Source: Anthoceros angustus (taxonomy: Eukaryota; Streptophyta; Anthocerotopsida; Anthocerotales; Anthocerotaceae). Taken from it: DNA of 64,000 bases. The number at the start of each line of letters is the position of its first letter. Position 1 is the first letter of the stretch. The stretch spans positions 186,001 through 250,000 of the forward strand of contig MU008165.1 of NCBI GenBank assembly GCA_010909165.1. Reading direction: 5' to 3'. Of the stretch, positions 12,019-23,454 are shown piece by piece. A program made the position numbers and the translations under genes. The notes beneath the pieces were generated by a model. It worked only from the letters and a program-made list of their open reading frames with translations, was not told the origin of the DNA and searched no databases.

Positions 12019-13353
12019 ATGACTCTGTTCCACTTCCTCAACTGCGCTGCCCTCACCTTCGGCCCGCACGCCGTCTACTACAAGGCCACGCCGCTGTGAG
12101 TATTTCTCTTGGCGGCGCCTGTCGTGATTTTGCCTGTCACGTGATCTACCTTGGCGGCTGCCTGCTGATCGTGGATGGAAAAGGCTATGCTTGCCAGGCT
12201 CTGTGGGTGGTTGCCTTGCAGCTGCAACCGAGCTCATTGTTTGCTGCTGGCAGGTCGGAGTTGGATACGGTGGGCATATGCGCGAAGACAGCCTTCGTGT
12301 GCTTAGCCACCACTCTCATCAAGGTGAATCGATCACTGATGACTGATGCAATGCAATGCCTTGAAATGCTATGCCATCCAGTGCAGCCTTGTGGAAGTCT
12401 TGTTGCCATGATCGAGGCTGAAACGTCTTCTGCTGTCTTGCAGCTTGGTTGCATAGCAACCTTTTTGCAGATTCCAGATAATGACAACTTCCAGCCTTAC
12501 CAGGTGAGCCCAGTGCATCTCCTTCCTAGTCAGGCGACGGAACTGTCATCCTCTTGGATACTGGTTGCCATCTCTCCTGCTTGTCTGATCCAGCAGGTCC
12601 GGGTCGTTTTCCTCGCAGGAGTTTCTGAAAGCGGTGATCGGGCTTCTGGATGCAGGAGGCCTCTACTTCGCACTCACCCGCCTGACTTGCCGGGGCATCA
12701 ACAAGAGTGACAAGTTCCAAGCCGTTGGCCTCGGTAAGCCTTCTGTCTCACTCGTTTCGCACCTCTGCTACGATCTGCAGTTTCTTATGTCAAACATGTC
12801 ATCGTCTGTGATGGCACAGGATGGGCATTTGCAGATTCACTGCTGCACCGCCTCTTGCCCCTGTGGGTTGGAGCAAGGGGCATGGAGTTCACATGGGACT
12901 ACCTGCTGCAGGGCATTGAGTCAAACGCTGCACTGGTACACCCATCTTCCACTTCTGCACAACCTCACCTCACCTTACCCCAGCACTTCTCACACCTCAC
13001 AACATCACCTCGCACTTGTGCTTGGCTGCAGATCTTCACCGTCTCCCTTGCAGCCCTGGAGTACCTTGTGTCATTACGCAAGAGGAAGCCCCCGACGCTC
13101 GTGCCGATCATCTACGCATGTGCTGCTATCCTTGCAACCATGCCCACCACTACAAGGTCGGATTAGCATGCATCCAAATTCTCCTGCAATCTGCACACGT
13201 CTTTCATTCTGCTTTCTCACTCTCCTTGTGGAATGCATCAGCTACCTCCGCCTAGGGCTTGGATGGGATATGTCACACATAGTTGGGTTCGAAGTTGGTG
13301 CTTCCATCGCCATGGCCTTGATCACGTGGAGACTAGTAGTGGCTTGTCAATGA
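12019..13353 (+). CDS. TMEM147-like ER membrane protein
   Basis: Seven-span ER membrane protein of the TMEM147 family. In animals it partners Nicalin and NOMO in the back-of-Sec61 complex that helps insert multi-pass proteins; the same role here is inferred. Seven exons join cleanly with GT-AG introns: 12019-12095, 12254-12323, 12444-12503, 12619-12733, 12820-12935, 13032-13156 and 13242-13353. The product is 224 residues, the length I recall for the human protein. It begins MTLFHFLNCAALTFGP, close to the animal MTLFHFGNCFAL. It also has the strongly conserved LLPLWVGARGMEFTWDY, matching the IPLWVGARGIEFDW block. The C-terminal exon (LGWDMSHIVGFEVGASI) is the last membrane segment. Confidence 0.92.
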
Positions 13354-14439
13354 CAAGGAGTTTAACTTGCCAAGATGCTTTCTCCGAATGTTTTGATCAC
13401 CGTCTCCTAGCGGAATTATTGCGGTTTTCGTATTGTTCACTTGTGCGTATGTTCCTATGGGAATATTATCGGTATACGCGTACATGCCCCCCGCCTTTCC
13501 TGTATTTCGGTCGAAATCCCTTTCAGTTTTCTGCATTCAAAGATTCGCTGCCGGAATTCGAACCTGGATTGCTCGGGTAAGAGTCGTGTACGAAATCGTC
13601 TGGACTAAGACGAAGCCTCATCTCATCTACAGCACATTCCAAACTGTTTTGATTCAAAAACGTCGCGTTTTATTGCCACGCTAGTTCCTCATTACTTTCA
13701 TAGCACGGCTCCGGCAAGCCTCGATAGAAGAGTTCATACAGCAGAAGGAGGGGGAAGCTGCAGAGACGTTCACACGAATTATGGGAGTGGTTCTTCGTGC
13801 AGTCAGCCTGACCGGGCCGCTGAGGAGCCGTATGAATCTCTTGAGCACTGTGAATGCGTCGGACAGTCAGAGGCAGGACGGATTGAGACGCTTCACCGCT
13901 CAACACGCGTGAGACATTACTTCACGCTGCTCCGGGAGGACAGTCGAGCACATCGTCACGCGCCACATTCCAAGCTCCTTTCCCGCTCGACCTACTAGTG
14001 GCACTATATAACCTCGTCCATATCCGCAGTTCTTCAATCTCCTCATTTCTCTTTTTCTTCTGCTTCCACTCTTCTGCCTCCGCTACTCTCCCTGCTCCGT
14101 GCTTGTTTTGTTCCCTCTGCAGCTCCTTCCGACGAGCTCTCGGGGATCCGGCTCTTTCTTCACGAGCGTTGACATATCCGGCCGCCGGCTCGTCGAGCTC
14201 CTGCGGATCCGACGTCCTCCCAGCCGCCATGGCCACATTTTCGGCACCTGCACCCGTAAGGGCAACACTCGTTTTGCCACTCCGGGTGCAAGCGTCGGGA
14301 ATGCCGCATGGATAGCTGTGCCGCCCTCAGCACCTCCAGCCACTTCCGATTGCATGTTCAGCATCCGGCTGAGCCTTTTGAATCCAATTTCCTCTTCCGC
14401 AGGAAGAAAGAAGCTGTTTTTGTTGTTGTGGTTGTTTCT
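13354..14439. other. Intergenic region with an orphan plus-strand promoter
   Basis: This is the TMEM147 3' flank followed by a candidate promoter. A TATA box (CTATATAACC) lies at about 14004, followed by a CT-rich leader and an ATG at 14229. The ATG opens nine codons ending exactly at a splice-donor-like CC|GTAAGG. No following exon was found before the minisatellite. The GGTTCGAATTC motif on the minus strand near 13560 looks like a tRNA B box, but no cloverleaf could be folded around it. Confidence 0.3.
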
Positions 14440-15056
14440 CCCTTCTGCTGCCTCTGTTAACGTCGTGTTTCTCCCTTCTACTGCCTCTGTTAACGTCGTG
14501 TTTCTCCCTTCTGCTGCCTCTGTGAACGTCGTGTTTCTCCCTTCTGCCGCGTCTGCTAACGTCGTGATTCCCTTCTGCTGCCTCTGCCAACTTCGTGTTT
14601 CTCCCTTCTGCTACCTCGGTGAACGTCGTGTTTCTTCCTTCTGCTGCCTCTGCTAAAATCGTGTTTCTCCCTTCTGCTGCCTCTGCTAACGTCGTGTTTC
14701 TCCCTTCTGCTGCCTCTGCTAACGTCGTTGTGGTGTCCCTGTTTCCTGCTGCCTCTGCTAACGTCGTTGTGGTGTCCCTGTTTCCTGCTGCCTCCGCTAA
14801 CGTCGTTGTGGTGTCCCTGTTTCCTGCTGCCTCCGCTAACGTCGTTGTGGTGTCCCTGTTTCCTGCTGCCTCCGCTAACGTCGTTGTGGTGTCCCTGTTT
14901 CCTGCTGCCTCCGCTAACGTCGTTGTGGTGTCTCTGTTTCCTGCTGCCTCTGCCAACGTCGTTGTGGTGTCCCTGTTTCCTGCTGCCTCTTCTACGTCGT
15001 TGTGGTGTCCCTGTCTCCTGCTGCCTCTGCTAACGTCGTTGTGATGTCCCTGTTTC
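14440..15056. repeat. Minisatellite, 33-bp units switching to 39-bp units
   Basis: Tandem array of two related units. From about 14446 to 14727 the unit is about 33 bp, with core AACGTCGTGTTTCTCCCTTC then TGCTGCCTCTGCT. From about 14728 to 15045 it becomes 39 bp, with core AACGTCGTTGTGGTGTCCCT then GTTTCCTGCTGCCTCTGCT. Because 39 and 33 are multiples of three, both strands read through: a plus frame gives AASANVVVVSLFP repeats and a minus frame gives AEAAGNRDTTTTL repeats. One-base length changes in some 33-bp units break these frames. The array is better read as a minisatellite than as a protein. Confidence 0.85.
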
Positions 15057-15748
15057 TGTATGTGGTGTGTGCGTGTGTTAATGTGGTTATTGTTTTCTAT
15101 TAGTTGTTTTGCTTGTTCTTGTGGTCGTTGCTGTGTGCCTTCCTGGCAGGCAGTGATGTCACCCTAACCCTCGGATGATGACCCTCGGATCACAGACATA
15201 CCTCGCGGCTCCAACCTGGACCTGCAACTCGAGGTTTGCGCCCCTTCCCGTGTTTCCTCCCTTATGCAGAGTCCTCTATTCTCAGGAGCGTGTAGTCTAG
15301 CGTACTGCCAGCAATCCGCAACCTTAGTCGTTCCACTTCGATCGCAAACCCCTTCAAAGACAATACACGTTGCTTCGCCGTTTCCTGCCTTCTAGGGTTT
15401 TCAAGCCTAAATCTTGGGGTCCACCTCAAAAGGATTTGGGCCGGTGACCTGCCCGCCCGGTCTTTTTTTACCAGTCTCAATGTCCAACCTTCATGTAAAC
15501 ACAGCATAGAGTTGTCTACAGATCACTCCAGATCTCAGTGCGGGATTTCGATTTATATTTTAAAATATCTACAAATTTTTGTAGTCCATATATACTTTGA
15601 AATATCATGTGAACTGAAAGTCTCCGAGTCTCCGAGTTCAGTATATGTCACAGGGTAGATACAGTTACATACCTGTAAAGGTGCTGCTTTCACGCCTAGA
15701 CCTCTGAATGAGGAGATATGCTCCAGCACCAGCTCTCTTGGAGCTTCC
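15057..15748. other. 5' flank of the FAD monooxygenase gene
   Basis: About 690 bp between the minisatellite and the monooxygenase start. It includes an AT-rich patch at about 15550-15600 that may be promoter sequence. No exon or RNA gene was recognised. Confidence 0.35.
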
Positions 15749-17814
15749 ATGCGAAGCGCAATGCAGGCATTCCCAAGCTTGGCAGCTGAGTATGTGGTTG
15801 CCAGACTGCCTGACTGCAGACCTGGTGTCAGAAAATTCGGGAAACCCGTGGCTTCGCGGGCACCGAAGCAACCTCTGCATAGCTGCTTTGTAAAATGGGC
15901 AGAGGGGACGACAACTTCCCACAGCTGTGGTAAAGGACGAAGCCAATGGGTTCGAGCCAGCGCTGAATCTGCCAGCGTGAGCAGTGGGTTTCAGCAGCAG
16001 CCTGAAGACATTGTAATTGTAGGAGCGGGAATTTGTGGGCTTGCCACAGCGCTTGCTCTTCACAAGTAAGTTTGATCAACTGTGTTGCAACCGGCTCCAT
16101 GCTTCAGTATGTGGACTATCTCAACTTCCTTAGCGGCAGCCAGCTTCCCATTGTGACAGCCGGTTATGGAGCTTCCGAGGGAATGCTGGGATGGAGTTCT
16201 GATTGTTGCCTGTGGGCTTCGGTATGGATGCTGATGAGCCAGGTGATGTGCGGTGGCTGGTGCAGATTGGGCATAAGATGTGTGGTCCTGGAGCAAAGGC
16301 CGTCGTTGGGAAGAGAAGGCACCAGCATCACTCTGTGGGGAAACGGGTGGCGTGCTCTTGACGTACTGGGGGTTGGCGATGGCATTCGGGACCGGTTCAC
16401 GCTGCTCGAAGGGTTGGTGCAGGGAGGCATGAAGATCGACTGGATTGAATTGGGTTCCTTGATGGCCTCTTTCTGCTTTCTGGTAAACTGTGTCAATTGT
16501 TTGCGCAGTGTGCAATTCTTGAACGCTAGAGGCAGGGTCTTGAAGGAGTTGAAGTATGCGGATGCGAGCAACGGGTGAGCGGGCATTCCTGTCACTCTGA
16601 CTGTGTCATCTTCAGCACTTCAGCTGGATGCACAACCTGTACCTGTTCCTGCTGTGTGTGCTGATGGGATGTCTGAATGGCATCGTCTCGGGTGTGGGTG
16701 TGCAGACCGCATGAGGTGCGCAATGTGGAACGAAGGGAGCTTCTCAGTGCCCTTGCTGCAGGACTACCCGCTGGGACCATTCGTACCAGCTCCAAAGTGG
16801 TGTCAATCGAGCAGAAGTCAGAAGGCTGCACCCAAGTGGAGCTGGAAGATGGTTCTCGGCTGAGTACCAAGGTTTTCATCCCTTCATCAACCATGCTGCT
16901 GAAAGCGCCATGTTCCAAGGGGCCTGGGCTGACCCTTCTCGCTCTGCAGGTTCTACTGGGATGTGATGGTGCAAATTCAGTTGTTGGCAAATGGATGAAG
17001 CTGGGTGAAACCAAGTTTGTGGGTCAAGGTGCCATCCGTGGCCTGGCTGCGTATCCAGACGGCCACAAGGCGGATAACACGATGCGGGTGCTCCTTGCCC
17101 CAGGGGTTCGAGTAGGTTACATACCCAACAACGCAAAGCAAGTGTACTGGTTCATCTGCTTCGATCTTCCCGATGGAGGTAGGCCACATCCCTTCCCCAA
17201 CCTCGTCCATTCTCAACTACTGCATCCTCATTGCACAGTCTCACGAACCTTGAACTGTTCCAGAACTCAAGATCACAGACCCCAGTCTCATCAGACAGGA
17301 GGCTCTCACACGGCTCCAGGGCTTCCCAAGCTATGCCACCGAGGCCGTGCATCTCACAGCATCAGAGAACCTGGCTCGCAGTTCGCTGCGGGACCGATGG
17401 ACATTCCCGTACCGGTCGCAGGTGATCAACGGTGTCACGGTGGCCGGAGATGCTGCCCACCCGATGACACCCAACCTAGGGCAAGGAGGGTGCTGTGCTC
17501 TGGAGGACAGTGTCATCCTGGCCAGACAGATTCACCGGGCCTTTACCTCCACGGATTCTTCACCTGCTAGCATAGCAGACTCCTTGGAAAGCTTCTCGAG
17601 ACAGAGGTGGCGGAGGAAGTTTCCCCTCGTCCTCAGATCCTACGTGATGGGGCTTTTCTTGCAATCGGACTTTCCACCAATCTCCTTCGTTAGGGACAAT
17701 GTGGCCATCCCCTTGGTGTACCCAGATCTGGTCACCAGCCCTGCAGTCTTCGATTGTGGACAGCTTCCTGTGACTGCCCCAGGCAGCGCCATTGCTGCCG
17801 GTGGCTCTCTGTGA
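15749..17814 (+). CDS. FAD-dependent monooxygenase, plastid-type leader
   Basis: Single-component flavoprotein monooxygenase of the salicylate-hydroxylase/zeaxanthin-epoxidase superfamily, most like plant MO1/CTF2A-type proteins; the substrate is unknown. Exon 1 (15749-16065) encodes about 85 Ser/Arg/Ala-rich residues typical of a chloroplast leader, then the FAD-binding Rossmann motif IVIVGAGICGLATALAL. Exon 2 (16266-16412) continues LGIRCVVLEQRPSLGREGTS. Further exons hold RRELLSALAAGLPAGTI (Arg of the second FAD contact), VLLGCDGANSVVGKW (the DG motif) and GVTVAGDAAHPMTPNLGQGG (the GD motif). The stop is at 17814. All three FAD motifs (GxGxxG, DG, GD) are intact. The start was chosen because no in-frame ATG precedes it and it gives a full leader. 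Confidence 0.85.
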
Positions 17815-18153
17815 AGATGAGACTTGTGGCAGCTGCTCCAATGAACTTGACACTTCAAATCCCCAATTGTTCCCGACCACCAATATTGGCAGGTTCCGAT
17901 CGCTTTGCCCATGTTAAACATGTCGGATGGCTTCACCCATGTTGGCAAGTTCCGATGAGTGGTCTGCAAACATTCCCGGGGTTAGCAGCCCCAGTTGTGG
18001 GTCAGCCTGTAAGGATATATAAGGGCTAGCCTAAGAGCTTGCAGAACACACTACCTTTTCTGTTTTTTGTGCTGTGAACTTGTGGAGAGTTAAGGGTCGA
18101 AAACTAGTCCACTATTTCTTTCTTCGGCTCGGGCTCGGCGTACCTGCACATAA
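17815..18153. other. 3' flank with LTR-like promoter sequence
   Basis: After the monooxygenase stop there is a short near-repeat (CCCATGTT-AACATGTCGGATGG type, about 17908-17942). A TATA-like GATATATAAGGGC follows at about 18011, and a block (ACTAGTCCACTA...GGCTCGGCGTACCTGCACA) runs directly into repeat copy A. The same block precedes repeat copy C at about 24213-24268. The TATA-plus-repeat arrangement resembles the 3' part of a retrotransposon LTR, but no PBS, polypurine tract or gag/pol was found. Confidence 0.35.
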
Positions 18154-19020
18154 AGCTTCGGCAGTTGAGTTGGACGAGTAGCAGCAAGTTTAGCAGGAAA
18201 GTGCTACTCTTGCGATTCCTTGTTCTCCTTGATTGGCAATGGAATGACCAGTGGCCTTGCATATGGCAAGGAAGTGCACCAGGGAAAGCATTGAGAATAT
18301 GCTCCTACACACATGTATACAAAGTAGAGGGCATAATGGTGCCTTTGTTGATATGGTGGTGTTGTGGTCATATCATAGAACAATGCTGTATCGCAAGGCC
18401 ACCGTTGTGCCTTCTATTTTGTATACATGTGTGTATGATCAGGGAAAGCCACTTTGCGAAACAAGCCACTCCACCTTCATAGTGCTCTTTTCCTTCATGA
18501 GGAGCATGAATTCCTCTTCCATCACGGTAGGTAGGTATGCCATAGCTCCTTTCATTTTCGTATTTTTCAGTAAATCATTAAAGTATTTCAGCTGGACTGG
18601 TAGCTGGACTGATCGCCTGCTTTCTGTTGTAAAGGGAGCCGGGTAAAGGGAGCCGGGCAGATACACGAGTATCCAAGCTCTGCTTCCAAGGGCAGGACAG
18701 GAAACAAGTCCAGCAACGTCCTTCCAGTTCCAGGTGAAGAACAGCATGCATTGGGATCTACCAGGTGATTAGTGTAAGAGAGAAACTAATCTAGAATAAG
18801 AAGAGCGCCCTTGAGTTTCACACCATTTCCGTATCATCGCCCTCCGGCACGATGGTGAGGAGAAGCCTGGAGGGCTTGTCGATGCCCAGCAGCTCGAAGA
18901 TGGCAGAGATGGCGAAGCGGTCATCTCACATTCCTACTGAACGTTGCATGGCCACGATGGAAAGCATATTCTATGTACATATGTGTCCGGTAAAGACAAA
19001 TCACAACGCCAGAGAATCAG
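18154..19020. repeat. Dispersed repeat, copy A (left flank of the P450)
   Basis: First of three copies of an unclassified repeat. It matches 21163-22268 (copy B) over nearly its whole length and 24269-24385 (copy C) over the first 115 bp or so. Shared landmarks are GTGCTACTCTTGCGATTCCT, TGGCCTTGCATATGGCAAGG, GCATTGAGAATATGCTCCT and, near the end, AAACAAGTCCAGCAACGTCC. Copy A lacks about 300 bp that copy B has after CTGGACTGGTAGC. No reverse transcriptase, transposase or terminal inverted repeat was seen. The minus strand of 18826-18925 contains an exon-like open segment (see findings). Confidence 0.8.
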
Positions 19021-19116
19021 AATGCACTACGGTAGTAAGCTGCTCCGGGAGGCTTGTTGGATGTAGGGGCGGGGCATCTTCGTCCTCGTCTTCCTCTTCC
19101 TCTTCCTCTGCCGGGA

Positions 19117-21162
19117 ATGGGAGCTCCCACAGTCACTTTGAGCAGGACTGTGTCCAGAATGGATTCTGCTTTGGAGAAGCCATGGTTGTGGGAATCGAAC
19201 GGATGGTTCGTGTTGCAGGTAGCAATCACGTTTGCTGTGCTGCTGGTGGGCGCCAAGCTGGTGGAATTTGTGGTGGGCGCGCTGAAGAGCCGGCGATGGC
19301 AGATGCAGGTGAAAGCCAAACTGGAGGCGCAGGGCTATCACGTGCTGCCCTGCACTCCTCTGGTGGGCAATGCCTTCGACATTGCCAGGATTACCAGGGC
19401 AGCTCTCTCCAAGGGACCCCTGGATTCCATCACGCACTGCATCGCAGACCGGCTCTCGCCTCCCCAGTGCCTGTGGTTGCGGAATTTCGGTAGGCTGTCA
19501 CACAAATCCCGAAATGCAATGTTGCTGCTTTGCGTGCAGTGCACTGCCAGGAATGTGGAGATGTTGCAGGGCCCCGGGTGGTGTACTGGCTGGGAAGCGT
19601 GCCTCATGTCCCGGTCCTAGACCCGGAGATGGTGCGGGAGATTTTCTTCGCCTCTCGTGAAGTGAATGGCAAGGCAGAGATTAGTCGGAAACTGTTGAAG
19701 GAAATACTGGGACGAGGAATTGTCACGGCCAATGGGCAAGACTGGCATGAGCAGCGGCTGGTTGTGGGACCGGCATTTCACGCTGACGCTCTCAAGGTAG
19801 GCAAGCACACGGGGACCTGCAATCTTGCTTGCAAGCTGGTGTCAGCAAGCTGTCTGGTATCTGCAGCTGTGCATGATTCAAGATGGAGTGCAGGAAATGG
19901 TGAAGGACATGGCCCAAACTGGGGAGCAGCTGGTGGAGAGGTTTGACGAGCTGGTGAGCAAGGCAGAAGCGAAGAATGAGCCTGCGGAAGTTGAGCTGAC
20001 GCAGCACCTGGCCTGGGCCACAGGGGACATCATCGCCCGCACTGCGTTCGGAGGCAGCTACGACATGGGGAAGCAAGCCTTCGCAAACCTGGCCGAGCTC
20101 ATGAACATTTCAGTCGCCAACTTCAAGTTTGAGCTCATCCCTGGCTACAAGTATGTCCACCTCCCAGCCCACACTTGCTCCATCACTGTGAGTGAAGATT
20201 ATTGCAAGCTTCCTTCTTGCTGCATCACTGTGAGTGAACAACATGATCGGGACCTCCTGCAGGTGGCTGCCGGTGCCTGCCAACCGGAGGTTATGGAAGC
20301 TGCGGAAAATGGTGAGCTCGTCCCTGCTGCACATCATCGAGCAGCGGAGGAAGAGCGCAGCCCACGGCCCTCCGAGTCCTCACCCCTACGGCACTGACCT
20401 ACTGGGCCTGATGCTGGCTGCCGCCGGGGATCAGGGGAAGTTCGACAACCAGCTGCTGGTAGACGAGTGCAAGACATTCTTCGCGGCCGGGCAGGAGACC
20501 ACCTCCATCTTGCTCACCTGGGCCATCCTCCTGCTGGCCCTCCACCCCGACTGGCAGCAGCTGGTCCGGGACGAGGCCACGGAGGTCTGCCAGGGCGCCG
20601 TTCCAACCAGCCCTGAAGCTCTCAACAGACTGAAGAACGTGAGTCACGCCTCCTGGCAACAACCCTGGACATGAATTCTTGCGAGCTTTATTCCATGCCT
20701 CACTCGCAGTGCCTGCTGGGCATGCAGCTCGGCATGGTGATCAACGAGGCGCTGCGGCTCTACACCCCGGCGCCCAACATCGTGCGAGGGCTGTTTGCGG
20801 ACAACACCCGGATCGGAGACGTAGTGTTCCCGGCAGGAGTGTCCTTGTGGATTCCGCTCCACCTCCTGCACAGAGACAAGGCCGTGTGGGGAGCGGATGC
20901 GGACGAGTTCAAGCCGGAAAGGTTCGCCAACGGGACTGCCAACGCCTGCAAACATCCTACAAGCTTCGCTCCCTTCTCTAACGGCCACAGAAAATGCCTG
21001 GGCGGATCGTTCGCGCTCATCGAGGCCAAGCTCATACTGGCCGCCCTGCTCCAACACTTCTCCTTCCAAGTGTCCCCCAACTACAAGCACGCCCCTGCCG
21101 CAGTCATGACTCTCAGAGCCCAGTTCGGCGTGCCTGTCCTTGTGCAAAGACACAAGGCCTGA
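19117..21162 (+). CDS. Cytochrome P450, CYP72 clan
   Basis: ER-anchored haem monooxygenase; substrate unknown, and the CYP72 clan includes hormone- and terpenoid-modifying enzymes. Exon 1, from the ATG at 19117, encodes a hydrophobic anchor (LQVAITFAVLLVGAKLVEFV). Later exons give GRGIVTANGQDWHEQRLVV (C-helix W/R pair), HLAWATGDIIARTAFGGSY and, after an intron with an internal 16-bp repeat, GYKWLPVPANRRLWKL. The I-helix AGQETTS and the ExxR helix (VINEALRLY) follow. The haem loop reads FAPFSNGHRKCLGG, with its axial Cys present. The stop is at 21162. All catalytic motifs are intact, so the gene could be functional. It is placed exactly between two direct copies of a dispersed repeat, and copy B starts at the base after the stop codon. 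Confidence 0.88.
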
Positions 21163-22268
21163 ATCAAGCTTCAGCAGTTGAGAAGGACGAGTAGTAGCAA
21201 GTGTAGCAGGAAAGTGCTACTCTTGCGATTCCTTTTTCTCCTTGATTGGCAAAGGAATGACCAGTGGCCTTGCATATGGCAAGGAAGTGCACCAGGGAAA
21301 GCATTGAGAATATGCTCCTCCACACATGTATGCAAAGGAGAGGCCATAATGGTGCCTTTGTCAATATGGTGTTGTTGTGGTCATATGATAGAACAATGCT
21401 ATATTGCAAGAGCACCATTGTGCCTTCTATTTTGTATACATGGATGTATGATAGGGAAAGCCACTTTGCGAAACAAGCCACTCCACCTTCATAGTGCTCT
21501 TTTCCTTCATGAGGAGCATGAATTCCTCCTCCACCACGTTAGGTAGGTATGCCATAGCTCCTTTCATTTTCGTATTTTTCAGTAAATCATATTTCAGCTG
21601 GACTGGTAGCAGATATTGTTGTCGACACTTGTTGCACTTGGCTATGGATCGCTCGACAACTTGTTGCACTTGGCTATGGATCGCCTGCTTTCTGCATGTT
21701 GTAACAGGAAATGTGTGAGAAAGAAGAAGTTGGGCTTCAAAATATCAAACACACTTGTATGTGGCATGCACAATGAAGGTCTTTTAGGCTGATTTCCACA
21801 TGGAGCTATCCGTCAAAACATTCTGACACTGTTGCACTCCTGCACCACCGGCTTGATATGGCACATGTTTCCAGTTGGTAACCCACTTGGATTTCATACA
21901 TATAGTGGGAGCCGTGCAGATACACGGCTATCTAAGCTATGCTTCCAAGGGCAGGACAGAAAACAAGTCCAGCAACGTCCTTCCAGTTCCAGGTGAAGAA
22001 CGACATGCATTGGGATCTACCGTGGTTAGTGTAAGAGAGAAACTAATATAGAATAAGAATAGTGCCCTTGAGTTTCACACCTTTTCCATGTCATCGCCTC
22101 CAGCAGATGGTGAGGAAGCCCGAGGGCTGTCGATCAAGATGGCAGAGATGGCGGTGGGACATCTCACATTCGCCGAATGTTGCATGGCCACGATGGAAAA
22201 ATATATTCTATGTACATGTGTCCAGAAAGACAAATCACAATGCCAAAGAATCAAAATGGACTACTAGA
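21163..22268. repeat. Dispersed repeat, copy B (right flank of the P450)
   Basis: Second copy, in the same orientation as copy A and about 1.1 kb long. It begins immediately after the P450 stop codon, so the P450 3' untranslated region would be repeat sequence. It carries an extra segment at about 21605-21903 absent from copy A, including a doubled ACTTGTTGCACTTGGCTATGG motif. Its 3' part (22060-22268) has many small deletions compared with copy A, so copy B is more decayed there. Confidence 0.8.
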
Positions 22269-22445
22269 GTAAGTTGATAATAATTAAAAGATTAAGCAAT
22301 TAATTCAAAGTACACCTAGTAAAGAAAGTATATCATAGATGAGGCTCATGTAAGAAGAAAAAAATTAGATATTGATTTCTTTTTAACTCGTTATTCCATT
22401 ACTTTGTAGCCATATAAAGAATCCATTCTTACATCACACATGTTC

Positions 22446-22535
22446 TTAGAGCTAATTCTAAAGTGTGATAACTACCTCTCAGGTCTTAGAGCTAGTTCTA
22501 GAACCCATGCTCTTAGAGCTAGTTCTAGAATGTGA
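22446..22535. repeat. Three copies of CTTAGAGCTAGTTCTAGAA
   Basis: The 19-bp motif CTTAGAGCTA(G/A)TTCTAGAA (first copy TTCTAAAG) occurs at about 22446, 22484 and 22511, twice followed by GTGTGATA. Parts of it (TTCTAGAA, AGAGCTAGTTCT) are palindrome-like. Its function is unknown. Confidence 0.7.
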
Positions 22536-23454
22536 TACCCACCGCCCATCTATCTCTAAGGATTCGATACCTTGCTTCCCGCAATCCTCTTGAGAGCTCT
22601 CAATAAAGTGTCAAAGTTCTCCGACAACTTCCTCACCTCTATCAATTTTCGTGATCAAGTCATCTTCGTTGTTGATCAATATAGAGGTTATCCACCAACT
22701 GCATCCCTCAATTTCACATCATTAACAAACCTAGGATCACCAGTTCAACCATTGATGCACCATTGCCTTGCATCCGCGAGAGTCATAGCTTCAATCGAAC
22801 CGTAGTAGAACATCTTTCAACCTTCTATCAAGCTCCAATTTTACCGTTGTCTAAAATTGTCGCGTTTTCTGCATGGCTCGCATAATGGAACGCTCAAGGA
22901 GGAGCTTGGACTTCACCGCACTTGATCACTTTCATCACGCTTGTCTTCCGAGCCTCCGTCGTGTCTTCACATACTTCATGGCCAGCCGCACTAGTCGCTT
23001 CGCTCTCCTCCACGGGCAAGTTGGAGTACTAACGCATGTCCTCATACATTTGTCCTACTAGAATGGCCTTGAGGAGATTCTCGTGTTTTGTCGTCAATCT
23101 TGAGCGTGAGCCACTCCACCTCCCAATGGAATCGCAATGCATGTATCCATGTCGGATGTGTGCACCTTTGTATGGCCTTCCTTGAAACTTGTGGAAATGA
23201 AGTATGCATTGAAGAGTTTCGGAGCGTATAAAAGTTGGCCATTATTGTGACATAGTGTCGGATTCATTGGATGAGGATGCCATAGCCCTTATATGCCTCA
23301 CCCGTTATGAGAAAGTAGGAAAATTAGGAATCGTTGGGAAACCGCAAACAAATTTAAACTTTTGATTTTAATTAAAGACATACATTTGTGCATTCAACTT
23401 AAGTAAGGATAGAAAGTAGTATAGTAAATCAGTAGAAGAGCTTCAATTATAACT

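Noticed and set aside
13545-13620. Possible minus-strand tRNA, from GGTTCGAATTC
   Set aside because: Only the B-box-like motif is present. Neither acceptor-stem pairing nor a proper A box or anticodon stem could be found.
14327-15044. Repetitive proteins on both strands of the 33/39-bp array
   Set aside because: Both strands are open because of unit length and composition. Single-base indels shift the plus frame, and no supporting exon or stop context was found.
16033-16578. Plus-strand ORF of 181 residues in the FAD monooxygenase
   Set aside because: It reads through intron 1. Splicing 16065 to 16266 keeps the FAD-binding frame, whereas this frame is unspliced read-through.
18040-22268. 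Copies A and B as the two LTRs of one retrotransposon
   Set aside because: The interior between them is an intron-containing P450 with no gag, pol, primer-binding site or polypurine tract, and the two copies differ by a 300-bp segment. Direct repeats of an unclassified element fit better.
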